NCBI GenBank assembly: GCA_963576565.1 | Contig: OY755038.1 | Coordinates: 65,779,908-65,843,907 of the forward strand | DNA: 64,000 bases | Reading direction: 5' to 3' | Origin: Aspidapion aeneum | Taxonomy: Eukaryota > Arthropoda > Insecta > Coleoptera > Brentidae | Shown here: positions 48,204 through 59,890 of the stretch, piece by piece | Layout of the letters: every line of letters begins with the position of its first letter | Position numbering within the stretch: position 1 is the first letter of the stretch | Translations under genes and position numbers: made by a program | Notes under the pieces: model-generated | The model's input: the letters and a program-made list of their open reading frames with translations, nothing else | What the model was told of the DNA's origin: nothing | The model's database searches: none

Positions 48204-49145
48204 TTGCAGTGCTGTTTAATCATGGCAAACCCCAAGACATGCAAAAAATGTAATCAAAATATTTGTAAATCTTCCCTTAAATTGTGTGGTGACTGCAAAG
48301 AGTTTTACCATCTTAAATGTGAAAAAATAGATGAAGTTGACGCAAGACTGATGATAGAGAATAAAACTCCTTGGAGGTGCCCGCTATGCGAAAATGACAT
48401 TGAAATTGACTTAAGAAGATCTCAACAACGCAGATCGCTCTAGTTGTCTCAACCACAATCAACGGGAAGTACAGCTGTTGACTCGGAGTTAAAAGACATG
48501 ATTAAAGAGTTGCAGGGTGATGTGCGAGAACTCAAAAAAATCGTCGAATTTCTAAGTCAGATGTATGAAGATGAAAAAAAAAGAACCAAAGTTCTGACGG
48601 ATATGGTAAATGAAGTTTCATTAGAAAACAAGATATTAAGACAAGAAATGAATCAGCTTAAAAACATCCGCAATATTCAGGATAACAGAAAATTGGACAA
48701 AAACATATGCATTACAGAATTAATAGAAAACGAGGCTGATCAAGTAAATGTTCAACGAAAGTTGGGCAATCTTTTCCGATTTTTGGATGTTAATATCACC
48801 GAAAATGAGTATAAAAACCTTCAAAACATCAACACAAAATCTGGTTTTAAAACTTTGATCTCTTTAAAAAGTAGAGAAAATAAGCATGCTGTTTTAAAAG
48901 CTCGAGCAAAAAAGGGTAAAATCACTATAGCTGGAGTAGGACTAGAAGTTTCAAACTAGCAAATATTTGTAAGTGAGGAATTAACAAAAGAAAGCTATTT
49001 TTTGTTTAAAAACGCTAAGGGACTAAAAGATCTTGGTTACAAATATGTTTGGCACCGGGACGGCAGAATTCTCGCACGAAAAAACGACAGTGATAAACCA
49101 ATCCATGTAAAAAATGAAACTATCCTTAATAAACTCCTATGTTAA
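48204..49145 (+). pseudogene. LINE ORF1 with PHD finger and coiled coil, two in-frame TAG codons
   Basis: A 313-codon frame interrupted only by TAG at 48441-48443 and at 48957-48959. Residues 5-62 form a C4HC3 PHD-type zinc finger (CKKC...CGDC...FYHLKC...WRCPLC). Next comes a charged coiled coil (about 90-155, LKDMIKELQGDVRELKKIVEFL), then a C-terminal domain like that of CR1/Jockey ORF1 nucleic-acid chaperones (TKSGFKTLISLKSRENKHAVL; LKDLGYKYVWHRDGRILARK). Both stops could derive from CAG by C-to-T change, so decay is the simplest reading. Confidence 0.82.
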
Positions 49146-49261
49146 ATAATTTAATTTAAAATTTAATTTTTTTAAATATTTTTTTGTGCTTTTTTAATAG
49201 TTTTTCCAACAATAATTTAATTGTGTGTTTTTTTAAATACTTATTTTTTTAACCCTTAACT

Positions 49262-52075
49262 ATGGTTCAACATATTAACACCAACAATCTTAACATAGGG
49301 CATGTAAATATACGTTCATTGCGTCCCAGCGTTGATAAAATTAATGAAATCTTGACTAGTTTGTACTTAGATATCTTAGGGATTTCTGAAAGTTGGCTTT
49401 CGAATAACATTTTGGATGAAGAAATTAAATTATTTGGTTATAACTTTTTGAGATGCGATAGGGAAGGCAGAGGCGGCGGTGTTGGGGTGTATGTCAGATC
49501 TAATTTGCAGGTGAGTACGAGAGATATTGAGCAAGCTGAAGATATTGAGCAACAATGGTTTATAGTAAAAATAAATAAGTTAAAAATAGGGATTGGAGTA
49601 TTCTATCGCCCACCCCGTTTTAATATGTTAAGAGCATTGGAACAGTTGGATACATCAATATCTAGTATGTTGCCATTGGTGGATGAAACTGTGATAATGG
49701 GGGATCTTAATATTAACCTCTTAGAACATAAAACTATTAATGAACAATTTGATTTTTTATTGGACTCATATAACTTTCAACAAATTGCTTATAACCCGAC
49801 AAGATTTTTAAACGAAAATGCAAGTTTATTGGACGTGATTATTTTATCAACCAAAAACCTATTATTAGGAAACGTACAACATTTTGACTTGCATGAGCAC
49901 ACGGATCATCAGCTCATACATTGTAAACTTAATATTAAGGTCCCAAGGATTCCACCTAAAATGGTAACATTTAGAAGTTTTAAATATTTTAATAAGCAAG
50001 AGTTTGATCATGACCTACAAGCTATAAGATGTAAAGAAATTTTTCGATTTACACATATTGATCAGAAGGTAAAATTTCTATCTGATAAGATTATTGATCT
50101 TTTTGACTGTCATGCTCCAATGACTACAGTGCGGGTGACTAAACCAAAAGCGCCATGGTTCACTGATACACTAAAAGAGATAAAAAAATATCGAAACAAC
50201 TGTCTCTCTAAATATAAAAGAACCAAGCATCCGCAAGACTGGCAAGCCTATGAAAGTGCTCGTAACCTATTTACTACTGCAGTAAGGAATGAAAAAAAAG
50301 CCTACATAAACTTTTTGCATAATAAAAACGACAAAAAAGCGTTATGGAAGTCTTTGGCTGACAAGAATATCTATAGTAAGTCGAAAAACACTTTTGATTT
50401 GCCCGAAAAACTAAAAAATTCTGAGGCTATAAACCATTTTTTTATAGATGCTGTACAGAGGGCGGCTGGACCAGTTGCTCCAGAGACTGTTAGGGGATAC
50501 CTGGGCAATCAAGCAACCGATAGCAGGTTTGAGTTGGAGCTGGTGGACTCTATTGGTGTGACGAATGCCATCTCAAAAATAAAATCGAATGCCAAAGGAA
50601 TAGACAATATCTCATTGAGATGGTTAAATTATGCTGCCCTACTATTGTTCCATTTCTGACTCATATCTTTAATTTTTGTATTGAAAACAGCGATTTTCCT
50701 ACACAATGGAAAGAGGCAGTCGTATTGCCATTGCCTAAGGTTCCAAATCCAAGTCAACTATCCTCAGTTTATTATCAGTTTTGTCAAAAGTCTTTGAAAA
50801 ACTTATTTATAAACAAATTTTTAAATATTTTCTTGACAATAAACTTTTATCTGACACCCAATCAGGTTTTCGTCCGGGTTTTAGCACAGCTTCAACACTT
50901 GTTAAAGTTTTGGATGATATTTTGTCTGCTATCGACAAAGGAGAAACTACGGCACTTGTGCTATTGGATTATAGTAAAGCTTTTGATACTATCCATCATA
51001 ATTTGCTCTTCGCCAAACTTTTTATTATAGTTTCCAATCAAAAAAGGTCAGATTTTTTAGTAACTGTTTGGGCAAAAGATTCCAAAGAACTAGGGTGGAC
51101 GGTAGAGACTCCAGACCTGTAAAGCTTAATCGTGGCGTACCACAGGGATCCATTTTGGGCCCTCTCCTCTTCATTATTCATATTAATGACATGAACAAGT
51201 GTGTAGAAGACTGCAGCTTAGCCCAATATTGCGATGATACACAAGTATATAAGCCTTTTAATCGAACTAGTGCTCAAATGTCAATCACTATCTTAATTAA
51301 AAACCTAAACCTGATCCATCAGTATTCCACAACAAATGGTCTTAAATTAAATCCAAATAAATCAGCTGTTATATATGTTGGCCCTTTGGCAGCCTGGTCC
51401 AGACAAAATTTTAATATTTTGATAAATAATGTAAGGGTAAATGATGTACTAGAGCAAAAAAATTTGGGTGTAGTTTTTGATACCCAATTAAGATTTAGGA
51501 CACAGGTTGCCAAAGTGGTTCAAAAAGCGTATATTTCTCTGAGGAATTTATACAAAAGTAAAGATGTATTAAACAAAAAACTCAAACAAAATTTATGCGA
51601 AACCCTTGTGTTGTCACATTGCAACTACTGCAACTTTGTTTACGGCCCCTGTCTTGATGGATCAAGTAAATATAGGTTACAAAAAGTTCAAAACTCTTGT
51701 ATACGATTCGTGTATGGGCTGAGGAGGCGTGATCACGTTCGTCAAAAACTAAAGGACCAAAAATGGCTCAATATGCAAAATAGGGAAAAGTTGCATTTTA
51801 GTTGTTTTTTACATCAGCTTTTGCAGCGAGAGAAACCATTTTATCTTATTAAAAAACTTAATATTGGAACCATTAGACATCGCAATACTCGCACTGTGGG
51901 AGGATATGACACACCACGGCATCGTACGGCAACTTTTCAGCGAAGTTTTTCGTATTGTGCACCAAAAATAATAAATAGCTTAAAAATATTTGATAAAAAA
52001 GACATATCATCACCATGTTTTAAATCTGCATTAAAAAGACAACTATTGGAAAGCCAAAATTTGGAATGGAACTAG
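49262..52075 (+). pseudogene. LINE ORF2: AP-like endonuclease + reverse transcriptase, frameshifted
   Basis: The endonuclease comes first (HVNIRSLRPSVDKI, ISESWLSNN, GVGVYVRSN, IMGDLNINLLE, TDHQLIH). The RT follows in three frames, with breaks near 50635, 50770 and 51030-51070. The segments carry QSGFRPGFSTASTLV, LLDYSKAFDTIHHNLL, RGVPQGSILGPLLF and a catalytic box reading YCDDTQVY, where ADD is usual. The region between AFDTIHH and the PQGS motif is too short, so an internal deletion accompanies the shift. The C-terminus ends at 52075. Jockey/CR1-type superfamily, not the same family as the minus-strand LINE copies here. Confidence 0.85.
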
Positions 52076-52340
52076 CAATAAATACTATTATGGCAAGTTT
52101 AGGTTGTTTTTTTTTCTCTATAATAATAATAATAAAATTGTTATTTTTTTTTTTCTTTAACAATTACGAAATTAGAATTTAATAATCATACTTATTAGAT
52201 AATTATTAGTTACTTGTAATATTTTGTAATATTCTATAACTGTAATTTTTTTTTCTCTTTCTCGGTTAAGTAAACAGCAATGCTACCCTTCGCCGAGATT
52301 AAAATAAAGGCCTTTTTATTTATTATTTATTTATTTTACT
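52076..52340 (+). other. 3' UTR and (TTTA)n-like tail of the LINE
   Basis: AT-rich 3' UTR with a short (TAA)5 and T runs. It ends in a near-palindromic motif around 'gctacccttcgccgag', an AATAAAG signal and a TTTATTTATT tail at about 52313-52337. Confidence 0.7.
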
Positions 52341-53210
52341 TACCGTTGGAGCACTAATCAAGGGGCGAAAGCCTGTCTGAGAAAAAATTTGTAGATATAT
52401 TACTTTTTCCATTTTTAAGAGTTTTTCAATTACAACAACCATTTATGCTTCACGTAATGAAGATATTTCCATTTCCCTTATATGGAACATGTACAGGGTA
52501 TCACATTTTTGATGATAATGATATACGCCCCGCCCACCATAGCGTATATAACCTGCGCCCGCGACAGACTAACCACCGGTCTTCGAGAAGCCGACAAACA
52601 GTCAACATCTCCTGAAGATGCCATCCACTCGAGATGGCGAAACGTGGAGAACGAATTTTCAACGACGACGCACAGTGCGGACTCCTGTGGGCAATATTCG
52701 AAAAACTGAGGTTACATTTTGAAAGTTTTAATATTGCAAAAGTATAGATAAATGTCCAGTTTATCTGTAATCATAACCTATTTTTTAGTCACACTTGCGA
52801 AAGTGAACAAAATAAATAGTTAAAGTCGTTATTTTGAAACAGGTACAATAAAATCTTATAAAATACCTATCAGAAAATTAATTTTACTGGTTCTGCATTT
52901 AAATATATAAAAAAAATTATTTATGTATTACAGTGATATATATTTACGCTATTTGTTTAAATAAAATTTTGTCAAATTGACGTCTCGCTTTTAAAATAAT
53001 TTAATTTAAACTGTTATGCTTACAAAAAACAAATTTTTAAAAAAATTGCAAAGATTTGCAAGGTCTGGCATATATCCTAAATATTAGTCCAATGAATTAG
53101 CAAAAAGGTAGCATAAATATTTTTTGCTACTGGCTGCTACTAGGGGTGCTTTATTTTTTTAAATAATATATTTCAATCCTAATAATTTATAACACATTGG
53201 TTTCTACCCC
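52341..53210. other. Unassigned sequence with a hammerhead-like remnant
   Basis: Mostly AT-rich and non-coding. The GC-richer block at about 52490-52700 holds the degenerate hammerhead-like motif listed separately and a 75-codon frame that simply reads through it. Confidence 0.5.
52608..52650 (+). ncRNA. Degenerate hammerhead ribozyme-like motif
   Basis: Stem I TCTC (52608-52611)/GAGA (52647-52650), core CTGAAGA (52612-52618), stem II GCCATC/GATGGC (52620-52625, 52633-52638) and GAAA (52639-52642). These are followed by ACGT, which could form an intermolecular stem III as proposed for dimeric hammerheads of Penelope-like elements. Two defects: an extra U between core and stem II, and G (52646) at the cleavage position where A, C or U is needed. 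Probably inactive. Confidence 0.4.
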
Positions 53211-53370
53211 GGTTGAGAGGCCTCACACCATCTCCTGTTTAGGTATACTTAAAACCAGTCTTGCCGCCATTTGGACAAATATAAATTTAATGACAGCTCT
53301 CAGAAAAATGGCGGCAGCAAGGTGACAAAAATGGCACTAAATCTGGAGGAGATATGAGGCTTATTATTCG
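53211..53370. repeat. Degenerate palindromic repeat
   Basis: CCTCACACCATCTCC...CTTGCCGCCATTT on the left resembles the reverse complement of ATGGCGGCAGCAAGG...GGAGATATGAGG on the right. The arms are about 50 bp with many mismatches, and the unit is possibly an old MITE. Confidence 0.35.
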
Positions 53371-53607
53371 GTGATGGCGAGTGGTTATAAGTGATAATAA
53401 ATTTTTAAAAAATTCCCAAAATATTTATGTTACTAAGTCACCTTATACTACTGTGAGTAAAATGGAAAATTAAATATTTTAGAATCGCATATCGTATTGG
53501 CCGTTTTTTGCCAATGGGAACGCACAAAAACAATAATTTGAGGTAGGCAATAAAATTATAAAAACACTGCTATCAGTCTTAAAATACTCTGCCAATATAT
53601 GGGCCCC

Positions 53608-54066
53608 TAAGCTCACACTAGGTACTATAGTTATAGTGTACGTGCGAGCTAATATAACTAAAAACTGAAATATATCTTATTCAACTCCACACTCAATTAC
53701 TTTCGTTTGATATCACATACGCCATATTTTCACATAAACTCTAATTTTTGAAATCTACCCTCACCCTTTTATTTGGCTTGTGTTCGGTGGATTTTGTTCA
53801 TTTTTAAATGGGACTATCTCGACCCAAGACCCAGCATAGGTACCAAATTTTATTAAAATCGGCCAAGCGGTTTTTGGGTTATGCGCGTTGGTCGTTACAG
53901 ACAGACATACAGACAGACAGACAGACGGCGCGACAAAAAAGTTTCAAAATCATCTGAAACGCAAAGATATATAAAAAATTTGGAATCGGAGCAACTTTTT
54001 TTTTCTCGAAAAAATTAGGATCACCATAGCGCACACTACTATAGTATAGCATATGTGTGAGCTAAA
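53608..54066. mobile_element. Non-autonomous element with ~40-bp inverted ends and a CAGA-rich core
   Basis: The left end 53608-53648 (TAAGCTCACACTAGGTACTATAG...) resembles the reverse complement of 54030-54066 (TTAGCTCACACATATGC...). Inside is the widespread module 'aaatcggccaagcggttttt' followed by a (CAGA)n tract at about 53898-53928, which is common in insect repeats. No ORF. Confidence 0.5.
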
Positions 54067-54131
54067 ATAGTTTTTTTTGCACTTTGGAGATCAAAAGTGC
54101 GCTTTTTATCGCAACTTTTAGGGATAAAGTA

Positions 54132-54160
54132 TCACTTTTTATCCCGTGGATAAAAAGTGA
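54132..54160. other. Perfect 13-bp hairpin
   Basis: TCACTTTTTATCC - CGT - GGATAAAAAGTGA. It lies in a short stretch with several related TTTTATC/GATAAA words (54088-54260). Function unknown. Confidence 0.6.
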
Positions 54161-54925
54161 CGTTCAAAGATAAAACGTAAAAATGGGAAGTCTCTTTTGA
54201 GCACTCGGCGAACTGTAGCTACATACAATTTTTTCTTCTCGGGATAAAAGTGCCACTTAAGTCCCTAAGAAGATAATATATTATTTTAGCACTTTTTTTT
54301 ACTTTTAGAACGCATAAGCATAAAACATTCAGACTTGTTAAATGAGTGGCCTCTCACGAAAATCTGAAGGTGTTAAATATTTTCAAAAAACTTCAACCCT
54401 TGTTGGGTTTAGAGGAATGTTCTGACTAAAATAACCAAATTTTAAATAAGGCATCATTAAATTTTTGCAAAAGTCTCAGTCTCAAATGCAAGCTATCGGG
54501 ACGAAACAAAATTTATTTTCAAAACCGTTATTTCGAATGGTTAAATAAAGATATTATATCTGAGAAATTTATTATAAAACGGATTCAGAAAAATCAAAAA
54601 ATACAGATTCGGAAACAGAGGCCGTACCCGGACCGAGTCGTGGACGGCCTGAAACGGCTTTCTTAGAATCATCTTTAACAACAAAGAAACTGAGGGTGCA
54701 ATGTATGTGTGTATGGTAAAAATAATTATTTTGGGGTTGCTAATTTAATTTTTCTGGAAGGGACTTAGTCCCCCCAAGCCTTCCTAACTACGCCCATGAA
54801 TCCGAATAAAAAAATTATTTTAGTTTAATTTCTAATACAAAAGTAAATTGATTTTTATTTTTAACGTAACTGTAGTTTAAACTGAATGTACTTTAATTTA
54901 TTTTTTTAATATTTTAAATAAAATG
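54161..54925. other. Unassigned AT-rich sequence
   Basis: No ORF, repeat or RNA motif that I can support. Confidence 0.45.
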
Positions 54926-55055
<130 letters not shown>

Positions 55056-55779
55056 AAAAAGTGTCACAGTTAAAAATTAACTTTTTGAAAAACAACAAAG
55101 ATATTGATTATTGTCCAAAAACCCTATTTTTGTCCGCACTGTGCGACGGCCGAACAGCCCGACAGTACACCCACCATTGGACGATGGCCGCGAAAACCTT
55201 TCACACATTGTAGGTACACCCATGTTTTCCTCTTTGTTTGTGTGTTAAATTAGAACGTAAAATAATAGTTTAAATATCTGGATTTAGAAAATTTTACAAA
55301 TTATTCATTTTACAAAATTTTGAGTAAAAATAATGTTATTTTTTGTGATCATAAAAAGCTATAAAATGTTTACTTCGCCAATTAAATATTCGAGAAAAAG
55401 ACCTTGCTCCATTTTCTGAAAAATTACGTAAGTTTTGTTAAAAACTAGATTCTAAAAGGCTCTTATTCTAGAACATCGTCAAAATTTTTTCAACAAAATG
55501 CCTTAGTAGAGTTAAAAGTCGCTTCTATCGTGTCACCCCGTGTGCACTTCATTGCTAAAATGTAAGACACAATTTAAATCTTTTCTTACACCCTAAGAAT
55601 GCAAAATCGACTGGTCGTGCAAAAATCGTCGTGTGGTGGTGGGGTGGTGGTGGTGGTTTTTTGCTTGTAAATTGCGTTATGTATACATGTGCTTGTGTGA
55701 TTTGGCCGTGAAGGGCCAAATATGAAAGGCTAGGCGTGAAAAAAAGGGAAATTTAGTTCTATATAAGAATTATATAGTA

Positions 55780-56260
55780 TGTAACTCTTGGCCATACGGT
55801 CCTCCAGTCGTCCATATTCACTATATTAGTATGTGAATCTCTGCCCTACGGGCCTCCGGGAATCCATATTTAAAATGGAATCTACCCGCGTCTAGTTTAA
55901 TTCTATATTATAATGTACCTCTCGGCCCTACGGGCCTCCAATTTATGTCTATTTTAGTATGTGACTCTCGGCCCTACGGGCCTCCGGGAATCCATATTTA
56001 AAATTGAAACTACGCGCCTCCCGTTAAATTTGATATTGGAATGTGTCTCTCGGGGGCCTCCAATTTATTTCTATATTAGTATGTGACTCTCGGCCCTACG
56101 GGACTCCAATTTATTTCTATATTAGTATTTGACTCTCGGCCCTACAGGCCTACGGGAGTCCATATTCACTATATTAGTATGTGACTCGGCCCTACGGGCC
56201 TCCGTGAATCCATATTTGAAAGGGAAACTACGCGTCTCCCGTTAAATTCTATATTGGAAT
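55780..56260 (+). repeat. Satellite-like monomers with palindromic GGCCCTACGGGCC core
   Basis: At least six irregular units share 'agtatgtgactctcggccct' then 'acgggcctcc', spaced at about 47 to 90 bp. GGCCC-TAC-GGGCC can form a 5-bp hairpin. Related units occur near 56970 and, inverted, near 57770. Confidence 0.8.
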
Positions 56261-57540
56261 CGAGACTTTTGATTTGAGCCCCCCACTCCCTGCTATAGGC
56301 ATAATATGTGAAAACTGAAAATTTGACATGGTGTAATTAGTTTACACCTGGAAGACACAATTTTAACGGTAATAAACTATGTATTTTTTTTTGCAAGCCT
56401 ACACAATAGCGCATCTGTCGCCGTCGAAATAATTAAAATAAATTGTCGGCGTCTTAAAATATGACTCTTCAAAGAAAAACCACTTTTTGGCCAATTTTGA
56501 TGGTTTTTTAACAAAAACTCAAAAAGTACCAAACTAATCTAAAAATTTTTCTCTGATGTTTACAGATCTTGGTAGGCCCTATCGTTAAAATTATTATAAA
56601 TTTTTCATTTTGACGTCTCTGTTAAGAGATATAGGCAAATAATTGAAATTTAAAAAAATTCTGTTTTTGAAAAACACAGGGACCTATTGCGCGTCAATAC
56701 ACTAATTGGGTGACATCTAAAGCCACATAAATTTATTTTGTTATCGTAGAAATAGGTTCAATCAAGGGCTGTCAAGTCACCGGAAGTGATGCAGCAAAAT
56801 CGTTTCTGAGATATAAATTGTCAAAATATAACCAAATTAAGGTTTTTTATATTTAAGGAGCCCTGGTTTTATTCGAGATTTAAAACTTATTGTAGAGCTC
56901 TGAAATTTGGCACACTAATAGGCATCGACAAACTAAATCAAAATGGATTCTTGAATTTTTTCGATTTGACCCTATACGGGCTTCCGGGAATCCATATTTG
57001 AAAGGGAAACTACGCGCCTCCCGTTAAATTCTATATTAGAATCGAGACTTTTGATTTGAGCCCCCCACTCCCCGCTATAGGCATATGTCAAAACAGAAAA
57101 TTTGACATAGCGTAATTAGTTTACACCTGGAAGACACAATTTTAACGGACGCATCTGTCGCCGTCGAGATAATGAAAATTAATTGTCGGCGTCTTAAAAT
57201 ATAACACTTTAAAGTAGCATCACTTTTTGGCAAATTTTGAAGGTTCTTTGGCAAAAACTCAAAAAGTACCAAAATAATCAAAATTTTTTTCTCTAATGTT
57301 TATAGATCTTCGTAGGCCATATCGATAAAGTTATTATTAATTTTTCACGTCTCGAGATATAGGCAAATAATTGAAATTTAAAATAATGCTGTTTTTTAAA
57401 AACGCACGGACCTATTGCGCGTCAATGCACTAAGTAGGTGACATCTAAAGCCACAAATTAATATTTTTACCGTAGAAATAGTATCAGTCAAGGGCTGTCA
57501 AGTCACCGGAAGTCGAGCAAAAAAATAGTTTGAGATATTA
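56195..57540 (+). repeat. Direct duplication, period ~782 bp
   Basis: 56195-56975 and 56976-57540 share long stretches such as 'gagacttttgatttgagccc', 'tagtttacacctggaagaca' and 'gcatctgtcgccgtcga'. The second copy has small deletions and ends near 57540. The copies have diverged enough to be old. Confidence 0.8.
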
Positions 57541-58590
57541 CCCTTCAAAGTTTTACATACAAACGCTGATATCTCAAAAACAACTAAACTGATTCCGATT
57601 TGGTTTTCTCAATAAAACCAACATTGCTATGATTCTTATAGAAAAAAATTTCGTTTTTCCCAACTTTGAAAAAAGTGGAGGGGGGAGGTACCCTAAAAGC
57701 TTGATTTAAAAAAAATAGTCCACTTCGGGGAAGGCGGGGGGGCGAGAGTCACATACTAATATAGAAATAAATTGGAGGCCCGTAGGGCCGAGAGTCACAT
57801 TCTAATATAGAACTAAATTTCCCTTTTCTTCACGCCTAGCCTTTGATATTTGGCCCTTCACGGCCAAATCACACAAGCACAACATTTATACATAACGCAA
57901 TTCACAAGCAAAAAACCAAGTAAGTAACTTAAACATCTGTAACCGCGAGAGTTAAACGAAAAACGAACTTATGTGTGTCTCGACTTGTCTCAAGACATAG
58001 AGTCGCGTTTCGCCTGGCCAGTCGTACATTTGTAAAATATCTGACCCTTCGTCGCATGTCAGTGTCTGCCGCGTTCGTCGCGTCATGGCTTCACTCTTTG
58101 CTACTTAAAAAAAAACTATGCGTCCGATTGACATTTTTCAAAAACCATTGTGATCCCTGATCTTTGATACACAAAGTTTACAGAAGGTGTTTTTTTGATT
58201 GAGCAAAGGGTTCTCGAGTTATAACAAGTTATACATTATTATAAATACGCGTTTTCAGGGCGAGCACTTGTTTAATAAGGAACTCCATATAAAAGAATTG
58301 GGAATGATATTTTCAACATTGAAAAATAAATGTTTTTGATAGTAATATTACTATATGCTTTTGGTGGAGTCATGAGCGCACTTTATCAATTCAAGAAATG
58401 CAAAAAAAATGTTTTACAAATTTTTGGAAAAACTACCCCCACCACCCACACGACGATTTTTAGACGACTAGTCAATTTTGCATTCTTAGGGTGTAAGAAA
58501 TGATTTAAATTGTGTCTTTCATTTTAGCAATGAAGTGCACACGAAAATCGGTTCTAGAAGCCTTTTACGCGCTTTTAATCTCTACTATAT

Positions 58591-59842
58591 GGTTAAGTCA
58601 ACCATTTTCCGTAAATAAAAGAAATTAACAGCAATATTCTGCATGTTTGGAAGATCCATTGCCTTCTATTTCACGATCATTTTTAAGTTTATCTGACCGT
58701 CAGAAAAGAAGGAATAAAATGCCAGTTGTGACATTAAATTTGTTAAGTATTGTGGCTTTCCAAAATGACAATTATAAAAATTGGAACATTTTTTAAGAAA
58801 TGAGGAATTGTCAAAAGCTTATTTTTGGTAACCACCCTAAATTATTAATTTATTTAAAAAAAATTCTAATAAAACTTAAAACTCCTCCTTCCCAAAAAAT
58901 TTATTACGAAATAATTAAGTGATATTTAAGTAAAGTTATGGGCATTTTAAAAAAATATATTTTTGTAAAACATACTCTATATTTTTGGGCCGCCCTATAT
59001 ATGGTTTTAGTTATGCAAATCAACTAATTTTTTCAAATATAAGGCTTCATCGTTTATCTAATATTACTGTGTATAAAAGTAGGTTCTTAGTTTTCCAGAT
59101 TGAAAGTACCAAGTAAAAACCCTCATGTCCAACTGTTCCCATAAGCCCGTTCCACTGTGCGCCGGCCGGGCCGCCGGTGTATGAAGCAAATGTTGCTACC
59201 ACTACACTACGAACGACGGCTAAAGTATTTATTAAAAATTTATTAGTATGGTTTTGGTTTAAAAGAGCGATTTTTAAAACAACGATATTTCAAACGGCGA
59301 CATTCGTTTAAACAAACAGACAGAAAACAAAATTTTGTTATTTTGAACAGTGGAATGCACTCACTAAAAAGATCCTAACCATAAACTTTGGTCAAGTTAA
59401 AGTTATAAAGTCCTACAAAATTTACGCGGTTGACTAGTAGCGTAGACCTACGTTAACTTTAAATTGGTAGGAATTATATTGGTTCTATTTTACTAGAGTA
59501 AATCTTACAAATTCAAAATTTTACTTCAAGTAGGTTAGTCTATATTTGTCCAATATTCAGCTCAATACGGTTAATTTTAGACTGCTTATAAAAGTAAACA
59601 GCTTCTCATTTGGTTGGCCTTGCCTGCCAGGTCCATGGCAGAAAATGCCTCAACGGGCAACCAAACAAATATCCCAGATAAAGAAATTGAGCCGTCAGCT
59701 TTTGTGATAATAATTTTACGTGATAAAAATATATCAAACGTGAAATTTCATACCCGTGAATTTAAATAGTTCGCTCACTAATTACATTTAATTAGAGACA
59801 AAACCGTCTGATTAACTTCGCAAGATTTGTCACTTGACCAGC
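58591..59842. other. Unassigned sequence
   Basis: AT-rich, with no ORF of interest. A GC-rich palindrome-like stretch (CCGGCCGGGCCGCCGG, near 59164) stands out from its surroundings, and similar wording appears near 55140. Confidence 0.4.
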
Positions 59843-59890
59843 AGTGTTCTGAGGAGTCCCATAAGGACGAAACGGTTAACTGTCAACACT
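59843..59890 (+). ncRNA. Type I hammerhead ribozyme (complete core)
   Basis: Stem I AGTGTT (59843-59848)/AACACT (59885-59890); core CTGAGGA (59849-59855, CUGANGA); stem II GTCC/GGAC (59856-59859, 59865-59868) with loop CATAA; GAAA (59869-59872); stem III ACGG/CTGT (59872-59875, 59880-59883, one G-U pair) with loop TTAA; cleavage triplet GTC with C at 59884. All invariant core bases are present. Stem I can continue outside an internal loop (ACC/GGT), which resembles natural fast hammerheads. Such ribozymes occur in Penelope-like elements and retrozymes, and a Penelope-like RT fragment lies 600 bp downstream on the same strand. Confidence 0.85.

Larger units (their letters stand above)
55495..58590. 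mobile_element. 3.1 kb inverted-repeat element with internal satellite and duplication
   Basis: The left arm (about 55495-55960) and right arm (about 57730-58590) are inverted copies. Matching blocks include the TTCATTGCTAAAATG block, CTAAGAATGCAAAAT, CGTCGTGTGGTGG, TTGCGTTATGTATA, GATTTGGCCGTGAAGGGCC and GGCTAGGCGTGAA. The right arm carries about 510 bp more (57917-58425) between the GGT-rich block and the TTGCG block. Between the arms are satellite monomers and a 782-bp direct duplication. No coding sequence. It resembles a foldback transposon in layout, but I cannot assign a class. Confidence 0.7.

Noticed and set aside
52482..52709. 75-codon frame at 52482-52709 as a protein
   Set aside because: It reads through the hammerhead-like structure, and its apparent Arg/Ser/Thr-rich peptide has no domain.
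55780..56260. CRISPR-like array in the GGCCCTACGGGCC repeats
   Set aside because: Unit length and spacing are irregular, the 'spacers' are themselves related, and the context is eukaryotic. It is a satellite inside an inverted-repeat element.
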